A DNA stretch of 64,000 nucleotides from Letharia columbiana (Eukaryota; Ascomycota; Lecanoromycetes; Lecanorales; Parmeliaceae). The notes below the pieces were generated by a model. The model had not been told where the DNA came from and searched no databases. It saw only the letters and a list, made by a program, of their open reading frames with translations. The translations under genes were made by a program, and so were the position numbers. Where the stretch lies: positions 36,319 to 100,318 of the forward strand of contig NW_023501131.1 in assembly GCF_014066305.1 (NCBI RefSeq). Direction: 5' to 3'. Every line of letters begins with the position of its first letter. Position 1 is the stretch's first letter. Shown piece after piece: positions 1-9,708 of the stretch.

Positions 1-7
1 TTTTATA

Positions 8-452
8 TATGGCCTCACTATTTGCGAGCACTAATCGCAACAGTGGGACTGTGGGTTAGTGGGTCCATTATGAGGCCATAGCGTTGGTGGCTGTTTGATC
101 AGCCGTCCCATCATTATGCGATATGCGATAGGCGAGAGACAGGTGGACATGGCGAGTACTATTTGTATGGCCACTGCACCTGTAGTGGGCTCTTCATTCG
201 AATTGTTCTCTTTCAGAGCCATATCATTGTTCTCCCTCCCACCCACACCTATATAGCTATAGCTTCATTTTCACTCCAGGGCATGTCGCTTAGACATGGG
301 AGTTTTTCTAGCGCTGGGGGGCCTTTTCTGGACTATTTGCATGTCCAGAAAGGTCTTAGCTGCCCCAGTGTTGGATATGCCCAATCATCTATCTACATAT
401 CTACTTGTGCATGCGTTGTTTTCTGTATGGCCTCACTGTTTGCGAGCACTAA
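8..452 (+). repeat. 27-bp direct repeat pair (8-34 and 426-452)
   Basis: The 27 bases at 8-34 recur at 426-452 with a single A/G difference (base 20 versus 438). The flanking DNA shows no further obvious similarity. The pair could be ends of a small lost element or a local duplication. No gene is supported between them: the longest open frame there (163-555, plus strand) has low-complexity sequence and no recognisable domain. Confidence 0.6.
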
Positions 453-1489
453 CATGCTGGCGGGAATCTCAATTTCTCAGCCTTTTGAGGTAGAAATGTT
501 GGCCCGATTTATATATGATTGGATGGGCGTCGTCATTGTGCCCCATGAGGTCTGATATTGAGATAGACCACGGTCTACCCAGCTTAGAGCTAAGTGAGTT
601 CTACGTCGATGCAAGAAAATTCCATTCTCTAGGTCTCTGGCGAGGGTTACAAGGTTGATTAATTATTCTATGGAGCATGGTTGTGAGTGGGTGTTGAAGT
701 TGATGACGGTTTATTGTTTTTCTATGGAGGAGTACTGCTACTTATAGTCCTTCCCAAGCTAACAGGGCTGAGATGCTGAATTCCAACAGTGGGCTTGATA
801 TCCTATGTGAAGCCTGTGGCCAAGGGACGCTAGTACAACTTTAACCGTGGCCATGTAACCAATTGCCACCTGACACACCTTCAACATAGCTAACAGTATC
901 GTATGCGCCCACCGCTGACTCTGCCCGCAAGCTACATGTCGGTAACTCTACTCTCGCTTCGCTAGTACTCATTCGGCCTAGTCATTGGTATATGAAGGCC
1001 TTCTCTGTACATAGATATCCTTCTTCCTTAGACATCATTAAGAATACCATATCTAGTGATAAGTCTCATTATAGCAGTAACTGCATACCCAGGTATTACC
1101 AACACTACACGTGTCTAGTCTGCCACATGGGTGGTATAATGTTATACGCGCCCTTGCAATGAAGTGCCTGCCAATTCTCCCCCTGGTGATCCTTCTCTGG
1201 AGCGATCGCTGATGATTAGGATCTTATACTACACGTGGAAATAGTCTCCGTAAACCGCTGTAATATAATGCTTACCGAATCGTGCCATTAATTCGAAGTC
1301 TCGCAGCTAGATGAATCTGATTTCCTTTTTGGAAGCTTTGTATGATTTCGCAATCCGTCGTTGACCATTCCGATCCAGAAACTTCCTGACTCCTATTTTT
1401 GTTTCGCTACAGCATGCGTAAAGAGCTGGATCCCGAGGAGTTCCTCGAACAATTTTTGATCGTCAATGGTCACACAGCCCTGTCTCACG
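453..1489. other. Intergenic, nothing recognised
   Basis: Normal base composition with stops in all frames. I see no RNA gene, domain or clear repeat. Several short AT-rich stretches are compatible with old repeat or gene debris. Confidence 0.4.
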
Positions 1490-1492
1490 TCA

Positions 1493-1784
1493 TCTGAAAT
1501 GTTGAGGCTACTAGTAATCTCGAATCTTTATCCAGAATTTGCCTTTTCAGTGGACGTGCTATGATTTTGAGTTCGGTAGTGTGGTAGATAGCATCAAGCA
1601 ATACGCCTCTCCATGAGATCCTCACAGCCCACAGCAGGAATTCTTCACTCTTGGTCTGAACCACTTGCGCAAGGAATGTATACAGGAGTCCCTGGGCCCG
1701 AGCTTTATTGGGACTGAGTCCGAAGAGACTACTTGGAGCACCGAATCGGGATATAGAAGACCTTTCCTCTGCAGTGGGTTTGGA
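1493..1784 (-). other. Unidentified open stretch, possible gene fragment
   Basis: The minus strand is open for about 97 codons between stops at 1785-1787 and 1490-1492, without an ATG near its start. The translation has a protein-like composition (LLYTFLAQVVQTKSEEFLLW, then WRGVLLDAIYH), but I recognise no family. A second minus frame (1622-1804) does start with ATG and overlaps it, so frame choice is uncertain. It may be a scrap of a decayed gene, in line with the two pseudogenes downstream, or chance. Confidence 0.2.
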
Positions 1785-1809
1785 TCATGTCGATCACAGA
1801 CCATCTTAA

Positions 1810-2504
1810 TGCTGTTTTACTCAAGTAAAAGGTGAGTCTGTCTCAGACATTACCGGGGTTGGCTTAAAGGTGGAACTTACTCTGAGTTCAATCTGTAGAA
1901 AGGTATTGTACCGTTAGCAATTGACTCTGGCGTGGAGCCTAGTCTTGCAGTGTATCCTCCTTACCCTTTGGTCCTTGAAAAGGTTATAACAGGCTGTTGA
2001 CAATTCCACTCTGTCTGCTCCTTCAGCTGATTACGCATATTAACCGTTTGCATTGCACAGGGTACGTTGCAAGTTATAGCAGTTAAGGAGCCCAGTAGCA
2101 ATTGATATTGTCGCAACACAACCACGCGCACTGTATCATTATACCAGGACAGGCGTGAAGGCGTACCATGAACATCGCATTCAAGGTCAAAATGGTTTCG
2201 GGTGCAGTCTCAGGACTTCCGCTTCCAGAACAGGGTTTCTTGAACCACCAAGTCACTGGCTTCTAGACTCCATTGTTTTGTTTGTCACTGGCTGAGACGG
2301 TCTAATACGGCCATCGTGGCACGATTTCTAAAGAATGGTTTGACTATTGTTTGAGAGTCTCAGACATTCGATATCGATTGCCTCAGCGGGAGATGGTATT
2401 TCTTTGAGCGCTTTGGGACTGTCTCAGAAATTTTGAGGTTTCCTGCGCGATACTTAAACCAACAGAACTCCCAGCAAAATAGCCTTGTTTTCAGTTACTG
2501 CATC
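1810..2504. other. Intergenic region upstream of the SET pseudogene
   Basis: No open frame or domain is recognisable. Short runs of the sequence tctcaga recur around 1838, 2359 and 2424, but nothing supports a specific regulatory site. Confidence 0.4.
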
Positions 2505-4062
2505 ATGGCAACTAGAAGTCAAATACTACCACAGTCACATGACCAGACTGACGAAACCTGGCTGAGTGTTCTCATGGCCTAGATTCCATCTCAATATAGA
2601 TGGAAATCCGCTAAACAATACCCTTCGAAGTATCGTCAGGAGTTGCATCTCGCATTACAAAGACTTGCCATTCCTCCAAACCTCCCTAACCAGAAGCTTT
2701 TCAAAATCACCACATCCGCAGGCAAGGGTCAAGGCTGGAAAGCCCTCAAAGACATTCAGCCAGGCACCCCTTTACTTGACGAAGAAGCACTCTTCTGGGT
2801 GCCGGATGATACAACTGTCGACGAGACCTTTGATCGCTTCGAGGGCTTCTCGACACTTAGCTGTCCAAATCCTGCTACTCCTCAACGCCGCTTTGAAGTG
2901 AATAGCTTCGCGATGGGCAAAGACAGACGGCAAAAGACTAGATCGGGAATCTTTTTGCTAGCGTCTCGGATCAATCACTCGTGCATACCAAATGCATACT
3001 GTGCATGGAATTCGGATCTGGGCAAAAAGGGCCGACTCACAGTATATGCAATTGTGTATATACCAAAGCATGCTGAGATTCTTATCGACTACTGCTATCC
3101 GGATTCATTGAAAAGCAGGGACCAACGCCACCAAGGTCGTAGCAACTATGGGTTTACGTGCACCTGTACAGCTTGTCAGTCGAATACAGATTCTGGCACG
3201 GAGAGTCAGAACAGCCGACAGATAATGGGTAACCTCGAGAGCCAGATCGATCAGCGAGTGCCACAAGACAACAATGAGGAACTCACTCCACGATCTATAC
3301 CGACTCAGTGAACTACTGGAAGAACAACGCCTTTTCTACTCACAGCTGGCAGATGTGTATCACCAAATTGTTTTGGAGTTGAGGAGGAAGGTGCAGCGTG
3401 TTGCCGGTATTAGCGTGTGTGAAACGTTGGATACTTGGTTGAGATTATATATAATAAAGTGTACTGAATAGATGAATCTTTTTTGTTCTACACCTTTTTT
3501 TTTTTGAAGTTTTTATCTCGCTTGCGATCTTGTTTTTCTTAGTATTTCGAAATGCCTCTTAATCGACGGTGGGTCGCCCCTTACTATCGATAATATAATA
3601 TGTGATATTGTATCTAAGCATAGAGGATTCTTATCTTTATATCGTATTATATATAATTAAAGGTTTTATGGGCCTTTAGTGAGCTTTAGTGATTTAGTTT
3701 TATCTTATAGCGATGACGGCTTTAATCTTTAAATATGTGGTAATTGTTTGTTTTAAACTCTCTAATTGTTTTGGTTTTTTTTTTTTTTCGTTTAAGATAT
3801 TTTGTTATTATCGTTACGAGAGTTTTGAATATAGAATTGACTAGCGGTTATGGCTTAATATAATAGGGGTGGTTGATTAAGATTCATCTTTGTACTACTT
3901 TGTGGTTTGTTAACTTCTTATTATATCACAGGGTATGAGAAGACGTTTCGCACAGAGGCATTGCAAATTGCGAGGAAGAAGCTAGATCTGGATGTGAAGT
4001 GCAATGGGCATCATTCGCGCGAAGTCAAAAAAACGTTGAAGTTCATTCGTGAATTGTGCTAG
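2505..4062 (+). pseudogene. SET-domain (SMYD-like) protein, decayed copy
   Basis: SET proteins of this group transfer methyl groups from S-adenosylmethionine to protein lysines. The frame opens at ATG 2505 and hits TAG at 2580-2582. The same frame then continues as good protein: the SET N-part (GKGQGWKALKDIQPGTPLLD), the core RINHSCIPNAYCAWN near 2968-3010, the EILIDYCYP motif, and a post-SET cysteine cluster CTCTAC near 3161. A frameshift near 3275-3295 moves coding to the next frame (LYRLSELLEEQRLFYSQLADVY). Coding similarity resumes after an AT-rich block at about 3933 (EALQIARKKLDLDVKCNGHH) and ends at TAG 4060-4062. The premature stop reads as CAG>TAG, a CpA>TpA change as made by RIP. 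The bases around 3413 (gtgtgtg) and 3932 (cacag) could be intron ends, so the AT-rich block may sit in a former intron. No intron restores frame across the first stop. The domain call is firm; loss of function is inferred from one stop, one frameshift and the insertion. Confidence 0.82.
3457..3900. mobile_element. MITE-like AT-rich insertion in the SET pseudogene
   Basis: A 444-bp AT-rich block splits the SET coding similarity. Its ends are imperfect inverted repeats: GATGAATCTT at 3471-3480 is the exact reverse complement of AAGATTCATC at 3879-3888. Pairing extends outward through AAGTGTAC (3457-3464) against GTACTACTT (3892-3900) with small gaps. Left flank is TA and right flank TG, so a TA target duplication is possible but not shown. 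There is no coding capacity. A non-autonomous Tc1/mariner-type element is the best guess. Confidence 0.5.
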
Positions 4063-5673
4063 GAGTGCTGGGTACTTTGGGACGGTAGAATTGCGCGGTA
4101 ACATGGTGTCTGCTCATGCTTATGGCGCGACTTGTACAACAAGTTTGGATAGTCGGGCATGCTGAGTCTTTGTCAGTCATCATTGGGACTTTTAGCGGGA
4201 ATTGGCAGCAGATCAAACCCCAAGCCCACTTCATCCATCAGATTTACTCGATTGAGCTTCGACGTCTTTTGAAATCAAACACTGGGTTTATGCAGCAGGA
4301 TCGTGACTTTGACATCTGGAAAATGTGAAGGTGTCATCATTACATTATATTAATGCTAACTCAATGGCGGTTGTATAAACCGCAGGATAAGAATACAGGA
4401 AATCACATACCCCAGAGCGCCAAAATTCATGGTAGAACTCGCGGAACCATCTCCCATAGACGATTTTGTATGATGTAAGATGAAACAGGGTCCCACCACT
4501 AACCCTAGAAAGCCCGACAGTTTTCATTGCATCGATGGTCAGAGACGACACATAGAGTGCTCGTAGTCATCAGTAGATGCCCTTTTGCATTACCAAGTTT
4601 TGACATTGATGGCACTCCCTGACGAAAGAGCGCCTCGTTCCAAAGACCACTAAGGGGCTTTCACTGGCTATTCCTTGTTCCCGTTGACTTCCTCACAGAC
4701 CTGAGATAATGTCGTTTGCTGGCAGTACTCCGTAAAAGATTCACAGCTTGCATCAGCCTTGGCGAAGGGTAATTGGACTGGAAGGTCTGTGAGTCTCAAG
4801 ATAGTTGTTGGAAGTGTGTAAAATGTCGTCTGTGAAGTCAAGCTGCTCTTCGTTTCTGTACTCCAAGGCTTCAAATTTCTTGCCATTCCACATGTATGCA
4901 ACTCCGGTCAAAGAGAGAGCGCTGCTACAGGCTTGTGGTTTGCGCGCCAGGCCATTGTGAACCATAAACCTGTTCTGAGCAAGCCTGAAGTACTTATAAA
5001 TAAGGTGACGTTCAATAAAACGCCGGACAGCGAAGTGAACAATCAAATTACCTCGGCCGTGAAGCGTGGCCTCATCTCGAAGTTTATGTGTTTCGATCAT
5101 TGGAAAGTTTTTGGAAGAGGTGTACGGGAGTTAAGCGGAGGAACTGATGAGAACGAATATAGAATACCTTAACTGGCCGTGTTGAGCGTTATGTATGCCT
5201 AGGATGAGGGTATGCTGATGAATTTTTTGACCACCATCACTCGAAATGAAGAATCATCCTATCTAAAGGCGTATATAGAGCAGTAGTGGCAGAATCTTAT
5301 GAATTGCAGATTTGAGTGAATTTAGTTGGTTGACATTCAACGAGCGGGGGTGTGCATGAGCAACCCCTAATAAAGCATTGGAGGGAATTTGGGCGTTCTT
5401 TTAATACTTCGCACGGCCACGATGATCGAAGTATTAATAGAATAGAAACCCTTAGATGGCTCTCATAAACCACCAGGGATGCAACAGTTACATGCTCATG
5501 TGTCCGAAGCGTGATCGAGTCATCGAGTTCCGCGCCTTTGAGCTCAACATCAATGTTGGAATCTGCTGCAGTACTATGTGTTGTAGCTTTATATGGTATA
5601 TAAGTAATCTTAATATCATTCCATAGCTAAATAATTCATAACATCTCTTCAATTCCAACAATTAAAGGGATTA
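4063..5673. other. Intergenic; short overlapping ORFs on both strands, none assigned
   Basis: A 115-codon frame on the minus strand (4753-5100, ATG) and a 79-codon frame on the plus strand (4933-5172) overlap one another, and neither shows a recognisable domain. A 70-codon plus frame at 4116-4328 and a 68-codon minus frame at 4345-4551 are likewise anonymous. The composition is gene-like, so this may be debris of one or more decayed genes, but no frame wins. From 5173 to 5673 I see nothing. Confidence 0.3.
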
Positions 5674-6396
5674 ATGAGGAAAAAAATATACGGAGACCTC
5701 GTCGCCAATACCACTCACCATCACGACTTCATTTTTCCGTTCTACACGTACAACATCCTGCCCGGCCAACTTTATGTCTGGCAAAAAGCTCTACGAAGCT
5801 CGTTCCCCCTGGAAGCGGGAAAAGAGAACCATCATCGGCCTAGCAAAGTTTATCGCCTCTGCATCGCACCTTCCTTACTCCAAAGAACATTACGAGGGTA
5901 GCAATTAGACCCGAGTCTGCCAATGCAGCTATACAGCGCCTAGAGCACAATGACTCTCCGAGACAGATGGCTCCTGAAATTCACACTCTGATTGCGTCTC
6001 TCAGCACAAGGCTCCACCTTCTAGACACTTTGCCTGGAGTCTTGACATACTTGCATCTTGCCGGCCACAGCATGTTCGTAGACAAACATGCTGACACCCT
6101 CACCGGGGTAATAGATTTCGGGGAAGCCCGCATTGAGGCCTTCGGCATCAACATTTTCGCTCTCTACGAGAACCATGTCGGCGGTATGGAGAACGGGCAT
6201 TGGTCTCCCTACAACAGGCCAGCAGGGGAGCAGTATCCAGGACTGTCTGTGAGCGATATTTTGACAAAGGCGTTCTAGGATGCTCTGTGGGTATGTACGG
6301 CTCCTGGTCTGCAAGGAAAAAGGCTTCGAGGAGGCGGTGGGTGTGGCATTGAGAGTGAAGATCATCAACCGCTACTTTGTGAGGGGTATTTTTTAA
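5674..6396 (+). pseudogene. Aminoglycoside-phosphotransferase-like (APH/ChoK fold) protein, decayed copy
   Basis: Fungal APH-family proteins are small-molecule kinases of mostly unknown substrate. Three frames must be joined. ATG 5674 opens a piece with HDFIFPF and LPGQLYVWQK. A shift near 5800 leads to RTIIGLAKFIASASHLPYSK. A shift near 5890 leads to AAIQRLEHND, then LDTLPGVLTYL, GVIDFGEARIEAFG and NIFALYENHVGGM. The last frame stops at TAG 6276-6278, where the family normally has a Trp (the context reads F-stop-DALW, so TGG>TAG, a TpG>TpA change). After another shift the C-terminal tail EEAVGVALRVKIINRYFVRG ends at TAA 6394-6396. The catalytic loop normally reads LTHGDL followed by N; here it is LTYLHL followed by S, so the catalytic His and Asp are lost. 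The metal-binding IDFGEA is kept. The N-terminal lobe is short or missing. Confidence 0.78.
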
Positions 6397-7113
6397 TAAA
6401 ACTGATCTCCGAAAACGGGTGCATGTAGTCCTATTGGACTATGCGAGTGGGATCTTGCTCCATCTCAGGGACACAAGAAAGAAGCTACGGCATTTTGCAC
6501 AACAATTAGTAGACTAACCTTGAAATTCCTATGTCACTTTCAATTAAGAAGAGAAAAGTTCGAAGATAACGCCCCCCCTCAATCCTCACGCCGAATGAGA
6601 AAGCACCCATCCCTGGCCCACAACATACCCGCGTAGACGCGTAGGTGTCTCGCGGCAAGCTATATCACAAACTAGAAAATCACTCCATACAATAAGACTG
6701 AGCCTCCAAGGAGTTCTCCCCAACCTAACCATAATCTCCTCTGTGGCATGGCTACGACTGTAAACTCACTCGCCTTCCACTTAGAAGCAGCACACAGAAG
6801 TGCCGTGTCGTCGGAGATTTTTAAGGTACGGGAATTTCAAAATGGAGACGCGTGACAACGATCTGATCTTTGACTGTTAACACATTCACTCTTCTTATAT
6901 CTCAACACCCCGGGCATCAACCTTTCACCAAGCGACGACACCCACGATTTTACTCCGTACGATAATTCATCACCAAACAACCATCGCCCTCAATCACCCA
7001 GACTCCTTCAAAAATCCTCCTTTCAGAAGAACATCGTCATCACCACCGCCGCGAATATTGACAAGGAAGCCAGAACTTCAGTCATACCCTCTAGCTTGTC
7101 CTTTCAGATCAGA
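6397..7113 (+). promoter_or_regulatory. Intergenic and leader region of the RING gene
   Basis: There is no gene in this stretch. From about 6885 it becomes pyrimidine- and CA-rich (cttcttatatctcaacacc, then repeated caccac/catcacc tracts to 7060), as is common upstream of start codons in filamentous fungi. This probably contains the promoter and 5' leader of the gene starting at 7114. No specific factor site is assigned. Confidence 0.35.
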
Positions 7114-8133
7114 ATGGTTATCAAATTCCCTTCGGGACAAGTCTCTATCAACATTCGAGAACTACGAAGCAACCCATACAGTCAGTTGACTTGCGGAGTG
7201 TGCGACAAACCCTGGATTATCGGGTCTGATGGGTGCATCAAGAAACAGCTGCATGTCCTTCATCCATGTCAACACCTTGTCGGGTCAGGGTGTTGGAGTT
7301 CCCTACCAGATGAGCACAAGGACAAATGCCCTGTGTGCAAAGTTGGGATTCGGTGCAATGAGAAAGTGCGTGTACACTCGCATGCCGTACACGTCGTTCC
7401 AGCGAGCCATATTTTAGTTGCCAAGAGCTCCGGGTTAGAGAAGGAAAAACCTCTCGGCCAAGCACAGCACGTAATCGTGGAGAATGTGGAGAATAAAATG
7501 AAAGTGGGCCTCAATGATGTCGACGTTAGGGCAATCATGTACTACATGAACCTTCGTGCTCGTCTCGATGCGGTCAAAGACAATCTCTGCACGTTATCAG
7601 CTTCAATCAAAACTCTAACACCCACACACCGAGAACGCCTGGTCCTCTTTCTTGCCAACACACCGCAAAACAACCAAGACAGTATGCAACGAAAAGTCGA
7701 AGTCGCTCTGTCTGCTTTCAACATCAGTGGCGGAACTAGCTTTACTATGAATGATCTTAGAAAGATATTGTCTTCGGCTGAGGAGTGGATTAAGAAACAT
7801 TTCGCTGCCATTCTCAAGGACAATGAGCAAGCAAGCAGGGAGGCTTCCTCAGTCAGAATTCTGGAAAAGAGACTCGCGGATGTTGAGGCCGAACTCAAAG
7901 AGCTTAAGGACCGGCAGTCTCGAGAGAGTGGGCAGCAACTGAGAGATGAAATCCAGTTGGCCACTGAAGAAATTATAAAAAAAGCCAACGAGGAGCTTGC
8001 GAAGGTCTTCGCCAAAGCTGAAAAGGAAGTGGTGGAGATTTGTGCCAAGGCCAAGGAGGAGTACCACGAAGCTAGAGAGTTTTGGGAAAGCGATGAAGAA
8101 GTAGAAGGGAGCGGACGACGTCGTGCAACTTGA
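7114..8133 (+). CDS. RING-type zinc-finger protein with C-terminal coiled coil
   Basis: An uninterrupted 339-residue frame, ATG 7114 to TGA 8131-8133. I chose ATG 7114 because the frame upstream offers only non-ATG starts. Residues 27-75 look like a RING finger: C27-x2-C30, then HPC52-Q-H54, C60, and C72-P-V-C75. The usual fifth metal ligand near residue 57 is Gly, as in the fungal C-x-H-x2-G-x2-C variants. RING domains usually recruit E2 enzymes for ubiquitin transfer; with a changed ligand, that activity is inferred and not assured. Residues 100-230 carry no motif I recognise. Residues about 240-325 are charged and heptad-rich (LEKRLADVEAELKELKDRQ), predicting a long coiled coil and oligomerisation. 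No signal peptide or membrane segment is visible. The gene is intronless and its codon usage looks normal, so it appears intact. Confidence 0.85.
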   Translation: MVIKFPSGQVSINIRELRSNPYSQLTCGVCDKPWIIGSDGCIKKQLHVLHPCQHLVGSGCWSSLPDEHKDKCPVCKVGIRCNEKVRVHSHAVHVVPASHILVAKSSGLEKEKPLGQAQHVIVENVENKMKVGLNDVDVRAIMYYMNLRARLDAVKDNLCTLSASIKTLTPTHRERLVLFLANTPQNNQDSMQRKVEVALSAFNISGGTSFTMNDLRKILSSAEEWIKKHFAAILKDNEQASREASSVRILEKRLADVEAELKELKDRQSRESGQQLRDEIQLATEEIIKKANEELAKVFAKAEKEVVEICAKAKEEYHEAREFWESDEEVEGSGRRRAT

Positions 8134-8929
8134 GATTGGATAACAGCAGACTATCACAAGAAATGGAGTAGGAGATAATTTGATACACGACCACTCTGGA
8201 ACTAGGTTACCCGCAGTGGGAGGGATTCGGATCGATGAATTTCATCGACGGCACGTCAAGTCTTTCTCCAACTGTTGCCATTGATGGTAAGAGGGGCTCC
8301 GGTAGGTCTTCTGGCAGATTTGTACCTAGAGACATTCAGTTTCAAATGAAATATGAGAGACATGGAACCTTACATAGAGGCAAACATAGCAGCGACAGCC
8401 AACTTGCTGCAAAATGCTGAAGGGAGCTATTTTTAACGTGTACTTTGGTGATATGAGAACGTTGCTCGGGAGAGTCTGGATTTATCCGCTTCAGAAGTCT
8501 TCATATTAACGGCATGGATGAAGGCTGACTGCGATGGTATGAGTAGTAACGATCAAGAAGTTATACAGAAACTCCTGCGGTCAAAGTATAGGCTCCCAGC
8601 CATCCCAGTCACCTCGTATGACAAGATCCCTAATTTAACGCTGTAAATATCTCATCCATCCTTCATAATTTTCAATACCTTCCCGAAATCTGAAATGAAG
8701 GCTCGCGTATCAGATCTCTATATGATGAGAGATGTCCTTATGCATACCGCAGATTCCAGCCACCGTGGAGACTCGGTAGAAGGAAGAAGAAGTTGTCCGG
8801 GATGTCTTGTAACAGAGTGATGTCTTAGGTAGCAGGTAAAGTTGGTCTGCTTAGATCTAGAAAGGGCCTCGAATATCTAACATTGGTTGATTGACTTCGC
8901 TGATACTGCTGGGTGTTTCCCATCCCAGT
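8134..8929. other. Intergenic, nothing assigned
   Basis: A 61-codon plus-strand frame (8235-8420) has no recognisable domain and is probably chance. I see no RNA gene or repeat here. Confidence 0.4.
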
Positions 8930-9055
8930 ACACGCCCAAATATTTAAAAAATACTCCTAGAATGTCTCTATAATACGATCTTATTTTACACTATAGCTAC
9001 TTATACCCTATATACTGTTACTATTTTCGAAATATTCTTCGCTTACAATCTTGCC
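8930..9055. repeat. Short AT-rich patch, possible transposon remnant
   Basis: About 125 bases are much richer in A+T than their surroundings and mostly lack CpA and TpG, resembling the RIP-affected DNA elsewhere in the window. No terminal repeats were found. Confidence 0.3.
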
Positions 9056-9331
9056 AAGACTCTCCGGGGATGATTAGTAAAACCGCCCTGCCGACCTTAA
9101 AGTGATGTCCATCCTGCCAGGTGTAACCTCACACGCAGGGACGTCAGCAGTGCAAATGATGATTGGATAGCTACATCCTTCCTCCAATACATCAAGTTCG
9201 TGGGTTACCCTATTGTTGTGCCTGTGTAATCCGTACCTACGTTTTCTATGGGGATGCAAAACATTTGGGCACGTATTTCCATGCATTCATTTGGGCCGTA
9301 TCGCCAAGTCTGACGTAAGATTCTAGCGTGG

Positions 9332-9441
9332 GCCAATGAAACAAGCCTCAGTACTCCGTACTCAGACTCTACATTTTTGGGGGGCCGGAACATTATATTG
9401 CCGAGCCGATTCCGTCATACCCCCCTGTAGCCAATGAAACA
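9332..9441 (+). promoter_or_regulatory. Two identical CCAAT-containing 12-mers upstream of the Zn2Cys6 gene
   Basis: GCCAATGAAACA occurs at 9332-9343 and again at 9430-9441, 98 bp apart in the same orientation and about 370 and 270 bp before the start codon. CCAAT is the core bound by the heterotrimeric CCAAT-binding (HAP) complex of fungi. That these are working sites is inference. The second copy also contains ATG 9434, which opens an 85-codon frame ending at 9691; if transcribed it would be an upstream ORF. Confidence 0.4.
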
Positions 9442-9708
9442 GAAAACGTTTGTCAGCGCGTCGGCGGCATTGAGAAACAGCAAACTCCGTTTCTCCGTTT
9501 CTCCTCCTCCCATCTTTCAATATTTATTCTCCTTTCGAAAAGCAAATACAGAATACGAAATCCAACAACATCGGACATCTCGTCCATATTCATTGATTGC
9601 CTCGTCACTTGACCAGACCATCCCCTCCAAGTCAAGGGCCGACTTGGTACGATTCGCAAGCAATCACGCCTTAAGTCGCTCGAAAAGGTAAAATCAATTC
9701 ATGCAATC

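Noticed and set aside
322..354. Hairpin (ccttttctggac...gtccagaaagg) as a terminator or small RNA
   Set aside because: A single short stem with no conserved context; probably coincidental.
163..555. 130-codon plus-strand frame as a gene
   Set aside because: No recognisable domain, biased hydrophobic and serine composition, and it spans one member of a direct repeat pair; chance is likelier.
2518..2582. Intron that would remove the premature TAG of the SET gene
   Set aside because: A GT...CTGAC...TAG arrangement exists, but joining its ends puts the downstream SET frame out of phase.
7542..8054. 170-codon minus-strand frame
   Set aside because: Antisense shadow of the coiled-coil region of the RING gene.
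9434..9691. 85-codon frame as a separate gene
   Set aside because: Low-complexity, no domain, ends 17 bp before the Zn2Cys6 start; better treated as a possible upstream ORF.
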